NCBI GenBank assembly: GCA_021732545.1
Contig: JAKFUW010000059.1
Span: forward strand, 1-9,064
Direction of reading: 5' to 3'
DNA length: 9,064 bases
Source: Alphaproteobacteria bacterium
Lineage (GTDB): Bacteria > Pseudomonadota > Alphaproteobacteria > Rickettsiales > UBA3002
Below, one piece after another: positions 1 to 6,028 of the stretch (its first letter is position 1; every line of letters begins with the position of its first letter). A model generated the notes under the pieces. The model ran no database searches. It saw only the letters and a list, made by a program, of their open reading frames with translations, and had not been told where the DNA came from. The position numbers and the translations under genes are program-made.

Positions 1-484
1 TGCAAGGCCCCAGCACCGCGACGATATTGGCGCGGCTCGCACCCAAGCCTTCCATCGCGGCGATGGTGTTCTCAATCACGCCGCCCAGCGCACCCTTCCA
101 GCCTGCATGCGCGGCACCGATCACTTTTGCTTTTTCATCGGCAAACAATACCGGCCCGCAATCGGCAGTGAGAATACCCAGCGCGTGATTGGGTATATTC
201 GTGACCATCGCATCAGCTTGCGGACGCACCGCATCCGACCAAGGCACGCGCACACACACCACCTTGCTGCTATGGATTTGCGACAGCGTAAACAACCCTG
301 CATCTTCGGCTTGAAGTTCCTCCATCACACGCCTGCGATTTTCCGTCACGGCGCGCGCATCATCGCCCGAACCCGGCCCGCAATTAAGGCTTGCATAGAT
401 GCCTTGGCTCACGCCACCTTCGCGTGTAAAAAAACCGTGGCTAACCGTTTCAATGGCGCTGAGTGTGGGTGATTTAATCCGCAT
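1..484 (-). CDS. pgeF: Purine-nucleoside phosphorylase / laccase-domain protein PgeF (YfiH family), C-terminus cut by window edge
   Basis: The visible 161 residues are the N-terminal two thirds of a PgeF/YfiH protein (family length about 240-260); the rest lies beyond position 1. The family signatures are present: SHGFFTREGGVSQG near residues 15-28, a QIHSSKV block with His71, TADCGPVLFAD with Cys109, and GAAHAGWKGA with His126. These His, Cys and His residues are the usual metal ligands. Known members act on purine nucleosides, and E. coli YfiH removes wrongly incorporated L-Ser from UDP-MurNAc peptide precursors. The ATG at 484-482 overlaps the end of the upstream methyltransferase gene by 11 nt, and no good Shine-Dalgarno precedes it. 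Translation therefore probably depends on coupling or reinitiation. It is the last visible gene of the lgt operon. The family call is secure; the exact substrate is inferred. Confidence 0.93.
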   Translation of the reverse strand, partial: MRIKSPTLSAIETVSHGFFTREGGVSQGIYASLNCGPGSGDDARAVTENRRRVMEELQAEDAGLFTLSQIHSSKVVCVRVPWSDAVRPQADAMVTNIPNHALGILTADCGPVLFADEKAKVIGAAHAGWKGALGGVIENTIAAMEGLGASRANIVAVLGPC

Positions 485-1550
485 AAAAACCCGATGGCGT
501 CGCGTGATGATCGGCGACAATCGCCATCACTTTGAACAAATCACCCATTTGCGCGGGGTCAATTAAGCGCTTAGCACCCACAATCAACTGATGCGCTTGC
601 TCGGATGATGCGTGCTGCAGCAAGCGCTCGATGCGCGCTTCAATGCCTAGCCTCACCAGAAATTTGCCTTGTTCGGTGGGGCCACACACCGCCATGCCAT
701 GATCTTGCGCCACTTCGCGCAACGTCGCAAAATCAACATGCGCGGTGATGTCGGCATCACCCGGCGTTTTCAACACGGGATGAAACAAATGATCGCGCAC
801 GGCTTGCAGTGTGTCTTGATGGCTATCACCCAAATAGCCATAATCAATCATCAGCATGGCACCACCATATTCACGCATGTGATCGCACAGCGCACCGATG
901 ATGGATTTGGCTGGCTGGCAACTTTCAATGATCGTGCCATCTTTGATTTTCATATCGCCCTTGGCCAATGATAAACCGCCCGATTCCATCACAAAGCACA
1001 GCTCGCCTGATTCAGTGTCGATACCCACTTTGCGTTCACGAATCCCTTGCGGCGTTTGCACATGCTGACGAATGGGCAGCGCATCAAAAAATTCATTCGC
1101 CACAATATAAAGCGGTTTTTCTGGAAGCTCATCAATCGACTCCACCCACTCCAACCGATCATGCGCATCGGCCAGCGCATGAAATTGCGCGGCTTGTAAC
1201 ACGGGGCTGGTTTCCACCAAATGCACGCTGATGGATTCATGAAAATCCTCCAACGCGTAGGTCGCACGCAACGCATCATTCATCAACGTGCCGCGCCCGG
1301 GCCCAAGCTCTACTAGCGCTGCAGGCCCTGCTCCGGCTTGCGACCACATATCCGCGCACCACAGGCCTGCAAGCTCGCCAAACACCTGACTGATTTCAGG
1401 CGCAGTAATAAAATCGCCCTTAGCGCCAAACGGATCTTGCTTGATGTAATAGCCATGCACGGGATGACTCAGACACAACTCCATATAATCGGCAACCGAC
1501 ATCGCGCCATGCTCGCGGATTTTTTGTTTAATCAACGGCTCCAAACTCAT
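474..1550 (-). CDS. MidA/NDUFAF7-family SAM-dependent methyltransferase (DUF185, COG1565)
   Basis: This 358-residue protein matches the MidA/NDUFAF7 family. Visible blocks are GDFITAPEISQVFGE (45-59), the SAM-binding glycine motif ELGPGRGTLMND (81-92), VETSP (112-116), ANEFFDALPIRQ (151-162), MLMIDYGY (232-239), DITAHVDF (267-274) and QGKFLVRLGI (294-303). Mitochondrial NDUFAF7 methylates an arginine of the complex I subunit NDUFS2; the bacterial target is not established. I chose the ATG at 1550-1548 because the protein aligns from MSLEPLIKQ, an AGAAAGA-like sequence lies upstream, and the ATG overlaps the lgt stop as ATGA. The open frame continues upstream to 1868, but that stretch is antigenic-looking noise overlapping lgt in another frame. 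The gene lies between lgt and pgeF, an arrangement I recall as common in Alphaproteobacteria. Confidence 0.93.
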   Translation of the reverse strand: MSLEPLIKQKIREHGAMSVADYMELCLSHPVHGYYIKQDPFGAKGDFITAPEISQVFGELAGLWCADMWSQAGAGPAALVELGPGRGTLMNDALRATYALEDFHESISVHLVETSPVLQAAQFHALADAHDRLEWVESIDELPEKPLYIVANEFFDALPIRQHVQTPQGIRERKVGIDTESGELCFVMESGGLSLAKGDMKIKDGTIIESCQPAKSIIGALCDHMREYGGAMLMIDYGYLGDSHQDTLQAVRDHLFHPVLKTPGDADITAHVDFATLREVAQDHGMAVCGPTEQGKFLVRLGIEARIERLLQHASSEQAHQLIVGAKRLIDPAQMGDLFKVMAIVADHHATPSGFYAD

Positions 1551-2350
1551 GCGGCTGTCTTTCTGCTTTGCTGCACCAACACCAAACCAACAAGGATCAT
1601 TGGGATGCATAATAGCTGCCCCATGGTGATGTGGGCAAACAAAAAGCCAAGCTGCGCATCGGGTTCGCGGAACAATTCGACAAAGGCGCGAGCACAGCCA
1701 TAGCCGATTAAAAACACACCTGCCAAACATCCGCGCTTGTAATAGGCTTTTGTGAATTTTAATAGCAGCATAAGAACACAAAATAATAATCCGCCCTCCA
1801 GCGCCGCCTGATAAAGCTGGCTGGGATGGCGCGCAAAAGGCCCACCATGCGGGAACACCATCGCCCATGGCGCATCGGATGCTCTGCCATACAATTCGCC
1901 ATTGATAAAATTAGCGAGGCGCCCGAAAAACAATCCAATCGGCGCCGCACACGCCACCTGATCCATCAGCCGCAGATAATCAATGCTGTGGCGCTTTGCA
2001 AAAAAATAGAACGCACCAATCACACCGATCAACCCGCCATGAAAGGCCATGCCCCCATGCCAGATCATCGGGATTTCGGCGAGATTTTGTAGATAATAGT
2101 CAGGCTTATAAAACAGCACATAACCCAAACGCCCGCCAACAATGATGCCCACCACCGCCCACACAATTAAATCTTCGAGTTGCTTGGGATTCATCAAAGG
2201 CGAGGCAACGCGGTTGAATCGTTTGAGCAAATGCGCCCCCAGCAAAATGCCCGCAATATAGGCCAGTGCATACCAACGAATGGCAACGGGCCCGATTTGT
2301 ATCAACACAGGGTCAATTGTGGGATAGGTTAGGAGTGATAGAGAGAGCAT
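1547..2350 (-). CDS. lgt: Prolipoprotein diacylglyceryl transferase
   Basis: Lgt is an inner-membrane enzyme that transfers diacylglycerol from phosphatidylglycerol to the lipobox cysteine of prolipoproteins, the first step of lipoprotein maturation. The 267-residue length is typical, with about seven hydrophobic segments. Family landmarks are RWYALAY (25-31, Tyr27), GGRLGYVLFY (72-81), HGGMAFHGGLIG with catalytic-type His104, GRLANFINGELYGR (143-156, Arg144 and Asn147), RHPSQLYQAALEG (174-186) and the R-x3-E-x2-REPD block (221-230). The start at 2350 gives the expected short N-terminal lead before the first membrane segment. The Shine-Dalgarno is weak (a GGAT-like sequence just upstream). 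It heads a minus-strand operon with the methyltransferase and pgeF. MltA, at the right end of the window, is normally a lipoprotein and so a likely client. Confidence 0.97.
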   Translation of the reverse strand: MLSLSLLTYPTIDPVLIQIGPVAIRWYALAYIAGILLGAHLLKRFNRVASPLMNPKQLEDLIVWAVVGIIVGGRLGYVLFYKPDYYLQNLAEIPMIWHGGMAFHGGLIGVIGAFYFFAKRHSIDYLRLMDQVACAAPIGLFFGRLANFINGELYGRASDAPWAMVFPHGGPFARHPSQLYQAALEGGLLFCVLMLLLKFTKAYYKRGCLAGVFLIGYGCARAFVELFREPDAQLGFLFAHITMGQLLCIPMILVGLVLVQQSRKTAA

Positions 2351-2506
2351 GGATATCCGTGCATAAAATCATTATTAAACTGTTACATAACCAAAGAAAT
2401 CTGTCATTCCCTGAATTTTTGCATTTCGCAAAAATTATAGGGGAATCCAGCCAATTTTCTAGATTACCTTAGAATTGCTTTGCAATTCAGGTAATGACGA
2501 AGTTGC
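2351..2506. other. Intergenic region between hldD and lgt
   Basis: This 156-nt non-coding stretch is AT-rich. Most of it is the palindromic element described separately (2403-2498). The remaining 2351-2402 must hold the lgt promoter if lgt is transcribed on its own. On the minus strand a TTGGTT-like hexamer around 2394-2389 is followed by AT-rich sequence, but no convincing -10 box at good spacing was seen. No small ORF with a ribosome binding site was found. Confidence 0.5.
2403..2498. repeat. Nested palindromic intergenic element with two internal hairpins
   Basis: The outer arms are GTCATTCCCTGAATT (2403-2417) and, inverted, 2484-2498; they match at 14 of 15 positions. Inside are two separate hairpins. 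Hairpin 1 pairs ATTCCC (2406-2411) with GGGAAT (2441-2446) and AATTTTTGC (2414-2422) with GCAAAAATT (2428-2436) around a 5-nt loop. Hairpin 2 pairs ATTACCT (2463-2469) with AGGTAAT (2489-2495) and GAATTGC (2472-2478) with GCAATTC (2482-2488) around a TTT loop, with a 2-nt bulge. There is no T-run after either stem, so a standard intrinsic terminator is unlikely, although the element starts only 9 nt past the hldD stop. ATTCCC...GGGAATGAC ends resemble dispersed palindromic repeats of other proteobacteria such as Rickettsiales; membership in such a family is inference. Confidence 0.75.
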
Positions 2507-3499
2507 CTAATAATACTGATCGTCTTTCATCAAGTAACCTTGCACAAAATCGCGCACGCCCTCTTCCAATGAAGTAAAGGGTGCACTGTATCCTGCGGCA
2601 CGCAAACGGCTGATTTGCGCTTGAGTCAGATATTGATATTTGGATTTAATGTTTTCGGGCATATCAATATATTGTGCGCGGTAGGGCTTGTTCATCGCCA
2701 AAAACACTGCTTTGGCAAGGTCTTCAAAGGTGCGTGCCTCGCCTGTGCCAAGGTTAAACAAGCCACTGGCCGCAGGGTTGGCGATCAACCAACGCACCAC
2801 ATCCACGCAATCGCGCACATAGATAAAGTCGCGCTTCTGGCCACCATCGGGGTAGGCTGGGTTATAAGATTTAAACAGCTTAACGGGTCGGTTTTCACGC
2901 ACATGCGGAAAAATTTGCGAGGCCACACTCATCTGCGCGCCTTTGTGATATTCGTTGGGCCCGTAGACATTGAAGAATTTCAAACCCACCCATTGCGGCG
3001 GTAATTTATCGCCACGGCGCACACTGGCTGCCACAAATTGATCGAACAATTGCTTGCTCCAACCATAAGCATTCATCGGGCGCAATGTGCAAAGATAACC
3101 CTCGGATGCATCATCATCAAAGCCTTGCTCACCATTACCATAAGTGGCAGCCGAAGACGCATAAATCAGGGGCTTCCCGGCATCCACACACCAGCGCCAC
3201 AATTGGCGCGAGAATGAAAAATTATTTTCTAAAAATAAATCGACATCGGTTTCCGTGGTCGATGAAATCGCGCCCAAATGCACAATGGCTTTGAGGTCAT
3301 CTTTATTGGATTCGAGCCAATAAAAAATCTCATCGGGCGAAATAATTTCAAAAATGCGATGCTTGCTCAGGTTGCGCCATTTTTCGCTGTGGCCAAACTG
3401 ATCGCACACCACGGCGCGATAATCTTCACGGTCGGCAATGTCGCCCGCGATATTGGATCCGATAAAACCGGCGCCGCCAGTAATCAGAATGCGCTGCAT
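2507..3499 (-). CDS. hldD: ADP-L-glycero-D-manno-heptose 6-epimerase
   Basis: HldD (RfaD) converts ADP-D-glycero-D-manno-heptose to the L-glycero form in the cytoplasm, the last step of making the activated heptose for LPS inner core. The 330-residue protein is an extended SDR. It shows the NAD(P)-binding GGAGFIGSN (8-16), SSAATYG (115-121), the YGWSK catalytic pair Tyr145 and Lys149, and the HldD-specific FFNVYGPNEYHKG (175-187), whose Lys186 corresponds to the second catalytic lysine of the E. coli enzyme. GTGEARTFEDLA (251-262) is a further family block. The ATG at 3499-3497 has a GGGAGAG Shine-Dalgarno at 3510-3504. The gene stands alone on the minus strand, with repeat-like sequence on both sides, between loci that I would expect to be neighbours in Alphaproteobacteria. 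No other heptose gene is visible in the window. Confidence 0.96.
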   Translation of the reverse strand: MQRILITGGAGFIGSNIAGDIADREDYRAVVCDQFGHSEKWRNLSKHRIFEIISPDEIFYWLESNKDDLKAIVHLGAISSTTETDVDLFLENNFSFSRQLWRWCVDAGKPLIYASSAATYGNGEQGFDDDASEGYLCTLRPMNAYGWSKQLFDQFVAASVRRGDKLPPQWVGLKFFNVYGPNEYHKGAQMSVASQIFPHVRENRPVKLFKSYNPAYPDGGQKRDFIYVRDCVDVVRWLIANPAASGLFNLGTGEARTFEDLAKAVFLAMNKPYRAQYIDMPENIKSKYQYLTQAQISRLRAAGYSAPFTSLEEGVRDFVQGYLMKDDQYY

Positions 3500-3513
3500 G
3501 GTGCTCTCCCTTG

Positions 3514-3580
3514 TGGTATTTAGTATCTGGTATTTAGTATTTAGTGAAGAAGCTCACCAGATACCATTTACGAAATACCA
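3514..3580. repeat. Tandem plus inverted TGGTATTTAGTAT repeat upstream of hldD
   Basis: The 13-mer TGGTATTTAGTAT occurs at 3514-3526 and again, exactly, at 3528-3540, a 14-nt period. A partial third copy (TATTTAGT) follows at 3538-3545. Inverted partners lie to the right: GTATCTGGT (3523-3531) matches ACCAGATAC (3556-3564), and TGGTATTT (3514-3521) matches AAATACCA (3573-3580). The region can thus fold as nested arms. It ends within 15 nt of the hldD start codon and lies in the hldD leader or promoter on the minus strand. It could be an operator array, a dispersed intergenic repeat, or a low-complexity relic. No insertion-sequence gene is attached. Confidence 0.7.
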
Positions 3581-3669
3581 ATTACATTTACTTGGGAGCC
3601 AGTTTGCGCTAAAAACCATTCATCCTCAAGCAAAGAAGCAAGGATGCGTCAACCGCCCATCATTTTATC

Positions 3670-3673
3670 GGAG
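3670..3673 (+). promoter_or_regulatory. Ribosome binding site deciding the ubiK start
   Basis: GGAG lies 6 nt before the ATG at 3680. It favours this start over the in-frame ATG at 3644. Confidence 0.75.
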
Positions 3674-3679
3674 CACATT

Positions 3680-3931
3680 ATGCAAAAAGATCACCCTTTC
3701 TTTGAAGACCTCTCCAAATTGGCCTCTGGCGCTGCGGGCGCGGTGATGGATATGCGCCGTGAAGTGGAAAGCATGGTTGCCGCTCAATGTCAGGGATTGT
3801 TGGAGCGCATGAATCTGGTGCGACGCGACGAGTTCGATGCGGTGAAACTCATGGCACAAAACCAACATGCGCAGCTTGAAACCCTAAAAGCGCGGCTGGA
3901 AACGCTTGAAAAAGAACAGCATAACCATTAA
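3680..3931 (+). CDS. ubiK: Accessory factor UbiK family protein (BMFP domain, YqiC-like)
   Basis: This small protein of 83 residues has the family layout: an N-terminal amphipathic helix with FFEDLSKLASGAAGAV (7-22), a central RREVESMVAAQ segment, the RDEFDAVK stretch (49-56), and a C-terminal heptad-rich coiled coil (about 52-80). E. coli UbiK assists aerobic ubiquinone biosynthesis in the Ubi complex, and Salmonella/Brucella relatives have membrane-fusogenic activity in vitro. The role in Alphaproteobacteria is inferred from the family. I start it at 3680 because GGAG (3670-3673) sits 6 nt before this ATG. An in-frame ATG at 3644 has no such site and would add 12 unsupported residues. The gene lies divergent from hldD and 185 nt before the YbjN gene. 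Confidence 0.85.
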   Translation: MQKDHPFFEDLSKLASGAAGAVMDMRREVESMVAAQCQGLLERMNLVRRDEFDAVKLMAQNQHAQLETLKARLETLEKEQHNH

Positions 3932-4116
3932 TTCTGGTCTTTGATAAAAGCTCACGCCCCCCATATATAGAGATGTAATATCCACAGCTCGTCTATATTT
4001 AGTAAAAATATACTGCCTCGCACCATATTTTGTTGGAGTTTGACATCAAAATTTGCTTATAGTGTGTTCAGCCGATTTATCGGCATGTTCTCCTGCGTAA
4101 CCCCATGGGAGTGTCT
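3932..4116. other. Intergenic region and leader upstream of the YbjN gene
   Basis: No gene is seen here. A perfect -35-like TTGACA lies at 4040-4045. A TATAGT hexamer lies at 4058-4063, but only 12 nt downstream; with a 17-nt spacer the -10 would be the poor TGTGTT (4063-4068), so the promoter assignment is weak. A short palindrome GCCGATTTATCGGC (4071-4084) and an AT-rich stem, TATATTT (3994-4000) with AAATATA (4006-4012), also occur. No intrinsic terminator was found after ubiK. Confidence 0.45.
4107..4111 (+). promoter_or_regulatory. Ribosome binding site deciding the YbjN-gene start
   Basis: GGGAG lies 5 nt before the ATG at 4117. The in-frame ATG at 4105 overlaps this site and lacks its own, so 4117 is preferred. 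Confidence 0.7.
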
Positions 4117-4620
4117 ATGACCGCATCTTTTCTCGACTCTACCTCGCTTTCCCCCAATCCACTCGATATTGCTGAACAGCTGATTGAATCGCGCGAATGG
4201 CTGTTTGACCGCCCGATGGACGAAGAACTGCTGGCCGAAGTAACAGGCAGCTGGTGCAATTATCGCGTATGGTTTACCTGGCAGCCCGAGCTTGAGGTGA
4301 TGATTTTCTCGTGTGCATTCGATAATAAAATCCCCGAAACAGGCACCAAACGGCTCTATCCCATTCTGGCTGCGGTGAATGAAAAAATGTGGCTGGGGCA
4401 TTTTGATTTATGCTCAACAGAACATACCATCATGTTTCGTCATGCGCTGCTGCTGCGCGGCGGCAAGGGCGCAACATCCGAGCAAATTGAAGATTTAATC
4501 GACATCGCCATCAATGAATGTGACCGCTTTTACCCCGCGTTCCAATCGGTGGTGTGGGGCGGCAATCAGGCTCAAGACGCGCTCGAAATTGCACTGATGG
4601 ATACGGTTGGCGAAGCATGA
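4117..4620 (+). CDS. YbjN domain-containing protein
   Basis: This 167-residue soluble protein matches the alphaproteobacterial YbjN-domain family, which has a fold related to type III secretion chaperones. Recognisable parts are the WCNYRVWFTWQPELEVMIFSC beta-rich core (46-66), a KRLYPILAAVNEKMWLGHFDL stretch (78-98), and a C-terminal helix running to the conserved YPAFQSVVWGG segment (139-149). No catalytic motif, signal peptide or membrane segment is visible. E. coli YbjN influences motility, exopolysaccharide and stress phenotypes by an unknown mechanism, so function here is not assigned. The stop overlaps the proC start as ATGA, implying translational coupling. I recall YbjN next to proC as a recurrent alphaproteobacterial arrangement. 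Confidence 0.88.
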   Translation: MTASFLDSTSLSPNPLDIAEQLIESREWLFDRPMDEELLAEVTGSWCNYRVWFTWQPELEVMIFSCAFDNKIPETGTKRLYPILAAVNEKMWLGHFDLCSTEHTIMFRHALLLRGGKGATSEQIEDLIDIAINECDRFYPAFQSVVWGGNQAQDALEIALMDTVGEA

Positions 4621-5438
4621 TTCCTGCGGCTGGCCCGACGCTGATTATCGGCGGGGGCAATATGGGAGCGGCGCTCGCGCGTGGCTGGGCTACGGCCTTT
4701 GGCGCAGCCGGGGTTATTGTCGTTGAAAATGACGCATCCAAACGCCACACTCTCGAAACCGAACTTCACATTCAAACTTGTGCAGGCGTCGATATGGCGC
4801 ATCATACACAGCAGGCTGGCGCCATTATTTTAGCGGTAAAACCCGATGCAGTACTGGCCATTGCCACATCCTTATCGTTGATGAAACTTTCTCAAAATAC
4901 GCCCCTCATCAGCATCGCCGCAGGCGTGGAACTTGGTCGCTATGAAGCGGCCTTTGGTCGTAACCATCCCATCATCCGCGCCATGCCCAATATCGGGGTG
5001 CAGGTGGCTCAAGGCGTCACCGCGTGCATTGCAAATGCTGCAGTGCAACATGAACATCAACAACTCGCCACTTCGTTATTTTCTGCCGTTGGTAGCTGTC
5101 ACTGGTTAAACGATGAATCGCAGATGCACGCCATCACCGCCATCAGCGGTAGCGGCCCCGCTTATGTGTTTTATTTTATGGAATGTTTGATGAATGCTGC
5201 GCGCGCGCTTGGTTTACCCGAAAATATGATCGCGCCACTGGTGTGTCAAACAATGTCTGGCAGCACCATTTTGGCACAGCAACAGCCCGATAATATCGAG
5301 GCATTACGAGTGAGCGTCACCAGCCCCAAAGGCACCACCCACGCGGCGCTAGAGGTGCTTCAAAGCCATTTACCGGAGCTATTAAAGACCGCTACGCAGC
5401 ACGCGGCTAATCGCTCTTTGGAGCTTGCCCACAATTAA
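4617..5438 (+). CDS. proC: Pyrroline-5-carboxylate reductase
   Basis: ProC reduces 1-pyrroline-5-carboxylate to proline with NAD(P)H, the final step of proline synthesis, in the cytoplasm. The 273-residue protein has the N-terminal Rossmann motif IGGGNMGAALARG (11-23), AVKPD (73-77), the RAMPNIGVQVAQGVTA stretch (121-136), and the dimerisation and active-site region AITAISGSGPAYVFYFME (172-189). It ends with the family signature LRVSVTSPKGTTHAALEVL (230-248). The ATG at 4617 was chosen because it forms an ATGA overlap with the YbjN stop and because homology begins at residue 8. The open frame extends upstream to 4554 within the YbjN gene and is not credible there. No terminator hairpin with a T-run follows the stop. 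Confidence 0.97.
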   Translation: MIPAAGPTLIIGGGNMGAALARGWATAFGAAGVIVVENDASKRHTLETELHIQTCAGVDMAHHTQQAGAIILAVKPDAVLAIATSLSLMKLSQNTPLISIAAGVELGRYEAAFGRNHPIIRAMPNIGVQVAQGVTACIANAAVQHEHQQLATSLFSAVGSCHWLNDESQMHAITAISGSGPAYVFYFMECLMNAARALGLPENMIAPLVCQTMSGSTILAQQQPDNIEALRVSVTSPKGTTHAALEVLQSHLPELLKTATQHAANRSLELAHN

Positions 5439-5445
5439 TTTATGT

Positions 5446-5454
5446 TGCAGTGCA
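5446..5454. promoter_or_regulatory. Candidate PhaR-type operator, distal copy (TGC-N3-GCA)
   Basis: TGCAGTGCA is a TGC-N3-GCA dyad just upstream of the predicted phasin -35 box. It sits inside a 13-nt arm (5442-5454) that repeats inverted at 5491-5503 with one mismatch. TGC/GCA dyads with short spacers are the site type I recall for the PHA-responsive repressor PhaR in Rhodobacter and Paracoccus. The regulator itself is not in the window, so this is inference. Confidence 0.45.
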
Positions 5455-5462
5455 CAAAAGGC

Positions 5463-5491
5463 TTGACGGCTTCACTTTCTTCTGACATATT
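5463..5491 (+). promoter_or_regulatory. Predicted sigma-70-type promoter of the phasin gene
   Basis: A -35 box TTGACG (5463-5468, 5 of 6 to consensus) and a -10 box CATATT (5486-5491, 4 of 6) are separated by exactly 17 nt. Transcription would begin near 5498, leaving a leader of roughly 48 nt before the phasin start. The -10 abuts the proximal TGC-N3-GCA dyad. Confidence 0.6.
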
Positions 5492-5499
5492 GCACCGCA
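5491..5499. promoter_or_regulatory. Candidate PhaR-type operator, proximal copy (TGC-N3-GCA)
   Basis: TGCACCGCA touches the end of the -10 box and covers the predicted start of transcription. A protein bound here would block RNA polymerase. It is the inverted partner of the copy at 5446-5454; dyad centres are about 45 nt apart. Confidence 0.45.
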
Positions 5500-5534
5500 A
5501 CATGGCTTGCATGTGTATGCCATTATTACTTTAT

Positions 5535-5538
5535 GGAG
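5535..5538 (+). promoter_or_regulatory. Ribosome binding site deciding the phasin start
   Basis: GGAG lies 7 nt before the ATG at 5546. The in-frame ATGs at 5507 (inside the promoter-leader region, no site) and 5540 (only 1 nt away) are poorer choices; 5549 is possible. Confidence 0.7.
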
Positions 5539-5545
5539 AATGAAC

Positions 5546-5974
5546 ATGATGAATAAAAATCCCTTTGCTGATTACATGAAAATGTTTTCGGACTTTAAAG
5601 CACCAAGCATGAATCAAAATTTTGATATGAACAAAATGATGAACATCAGCCGTCGCAACGCAGAAGCTTTTTCGGCTGCCGGTTCAGTGGTTGCTGAAAG
5701 CGTGCAGGCGATTTCTCGCCAGCAAGCGGAAAGCGCTCGCCGCAACGTTGAAACCATGCTGAAAACCGCTAAAGACATGATGGTAACGGGTTCGCCTGAA
5801 ATCAACACCAGCAAGCAAGCTGAATTCACCAAAACCTTGTTCGAAACGTCGATGAACAATTTTCGTGAAATGTCTGAAATGGTGACCAAATCGATGTTTG
5901 AAGCATCAGACGTGCTTAATAAGCGCGCCGCTGAAACCATGGAAGAAATGGGCAACCTCGCTAAAGCTGCTTAG
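5546..5974 (+). CDS. Phasin family protein (PHA granule-associated)
   Basis: Phasins coat polyhydroxyalkanoate granules in the cytoplasm and control their size and number. The predicted product has 142 residues, normal for the family. It is almost wholly helical and rich in Met, Ala, Glu, Lys and Ser. It opens with the NPFADYMKMFSDFK segment usual at phasin N-termini, followed by NISRRNAEAFSAAGSVVAESVQAISRQQ (about 34-61), the most diagnostic stretch, and long amphipathic helices such as FETSMNNFREMSEMVTKSMFEA. It has no signal peptide, membrane span or catalytic motif. The gene is monocistronic, with its own promoter and an intrinsic terminator. Two TGC-N3-GCA dyads around the promoter suggest control by PhaR, the usual phasin repressor. 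No PHA synthase or depolymerase gene is in the window. The specific name phaP is likely but not proven. Confidence 0.88.
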   Translation: MMNKNPFADYMKMFSDFKAPSMNQNFDMNKMMNISRRNAEAFSAAGSVVAESVQAISRQQAESARRNVETMLKTAKDMMVTGSPEINTSKQAEFTKTLFETSMNNFREMSEMVTKSMFEASDVLNKRAAETMEEMGNLAKAA

Positions 5975-5998
5975 TTTTTTACTTCCAAAATTTACCCG

Positions 5999-6028
5999 GG
6001 GCGCGGAATTTTATTTCGCGCCCTTTTT
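5999..6028 (+). terminator. Intrinsic terminator of the phasin gene
   Basis: A 7-bp perfect GC-rich stem, GGGCGCG (5999-6005) with CGCGCCC (6017-6023), can be extended by further A-T and G-T pairs toward the loop and is followed by five T (6024-6028). It lies 25 nt past the phasin stop. It overlaps the last codons of the convergent kinase gene; in that direction no T-run follows. Confidence 0.88.

Noticed and set aside
107..472. Plus-strand open frame of 121 codons
   Set aside because: It is antisense to pgeF, which has clear family motifs; its His/Arg-rich composition is typical of a shadow frame.
1551..1868. 106-residue N-terminal extension of the methyltransferase frame
   Set aside because: It overlaps lgt in another frame, lacks family similarity (Cys/Trp/Arg-rich), and the ATGA start at 1550 fits the family.
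3994..4012. AT-rich inverted repeat considered as the ubiK terminator
   Set aside because: The stem is all A-T, 7 bp, with no T-run after it, and lies over 60 nt past the gene; too weak to call.
4554..4616. Extended proC start
   Set aside because: It lies inside the YbjN gene; the 21 extra residues (basic, Ser/Arg-rich) match nothing in ProC, and the coupled ATG at 4617 is better.
5507..5545. Upstream phasin start
   Set aside because: This ATG lies just after the predicted transcription start, with no ribosome binding site; the added residues are unlike phasin N-termini.
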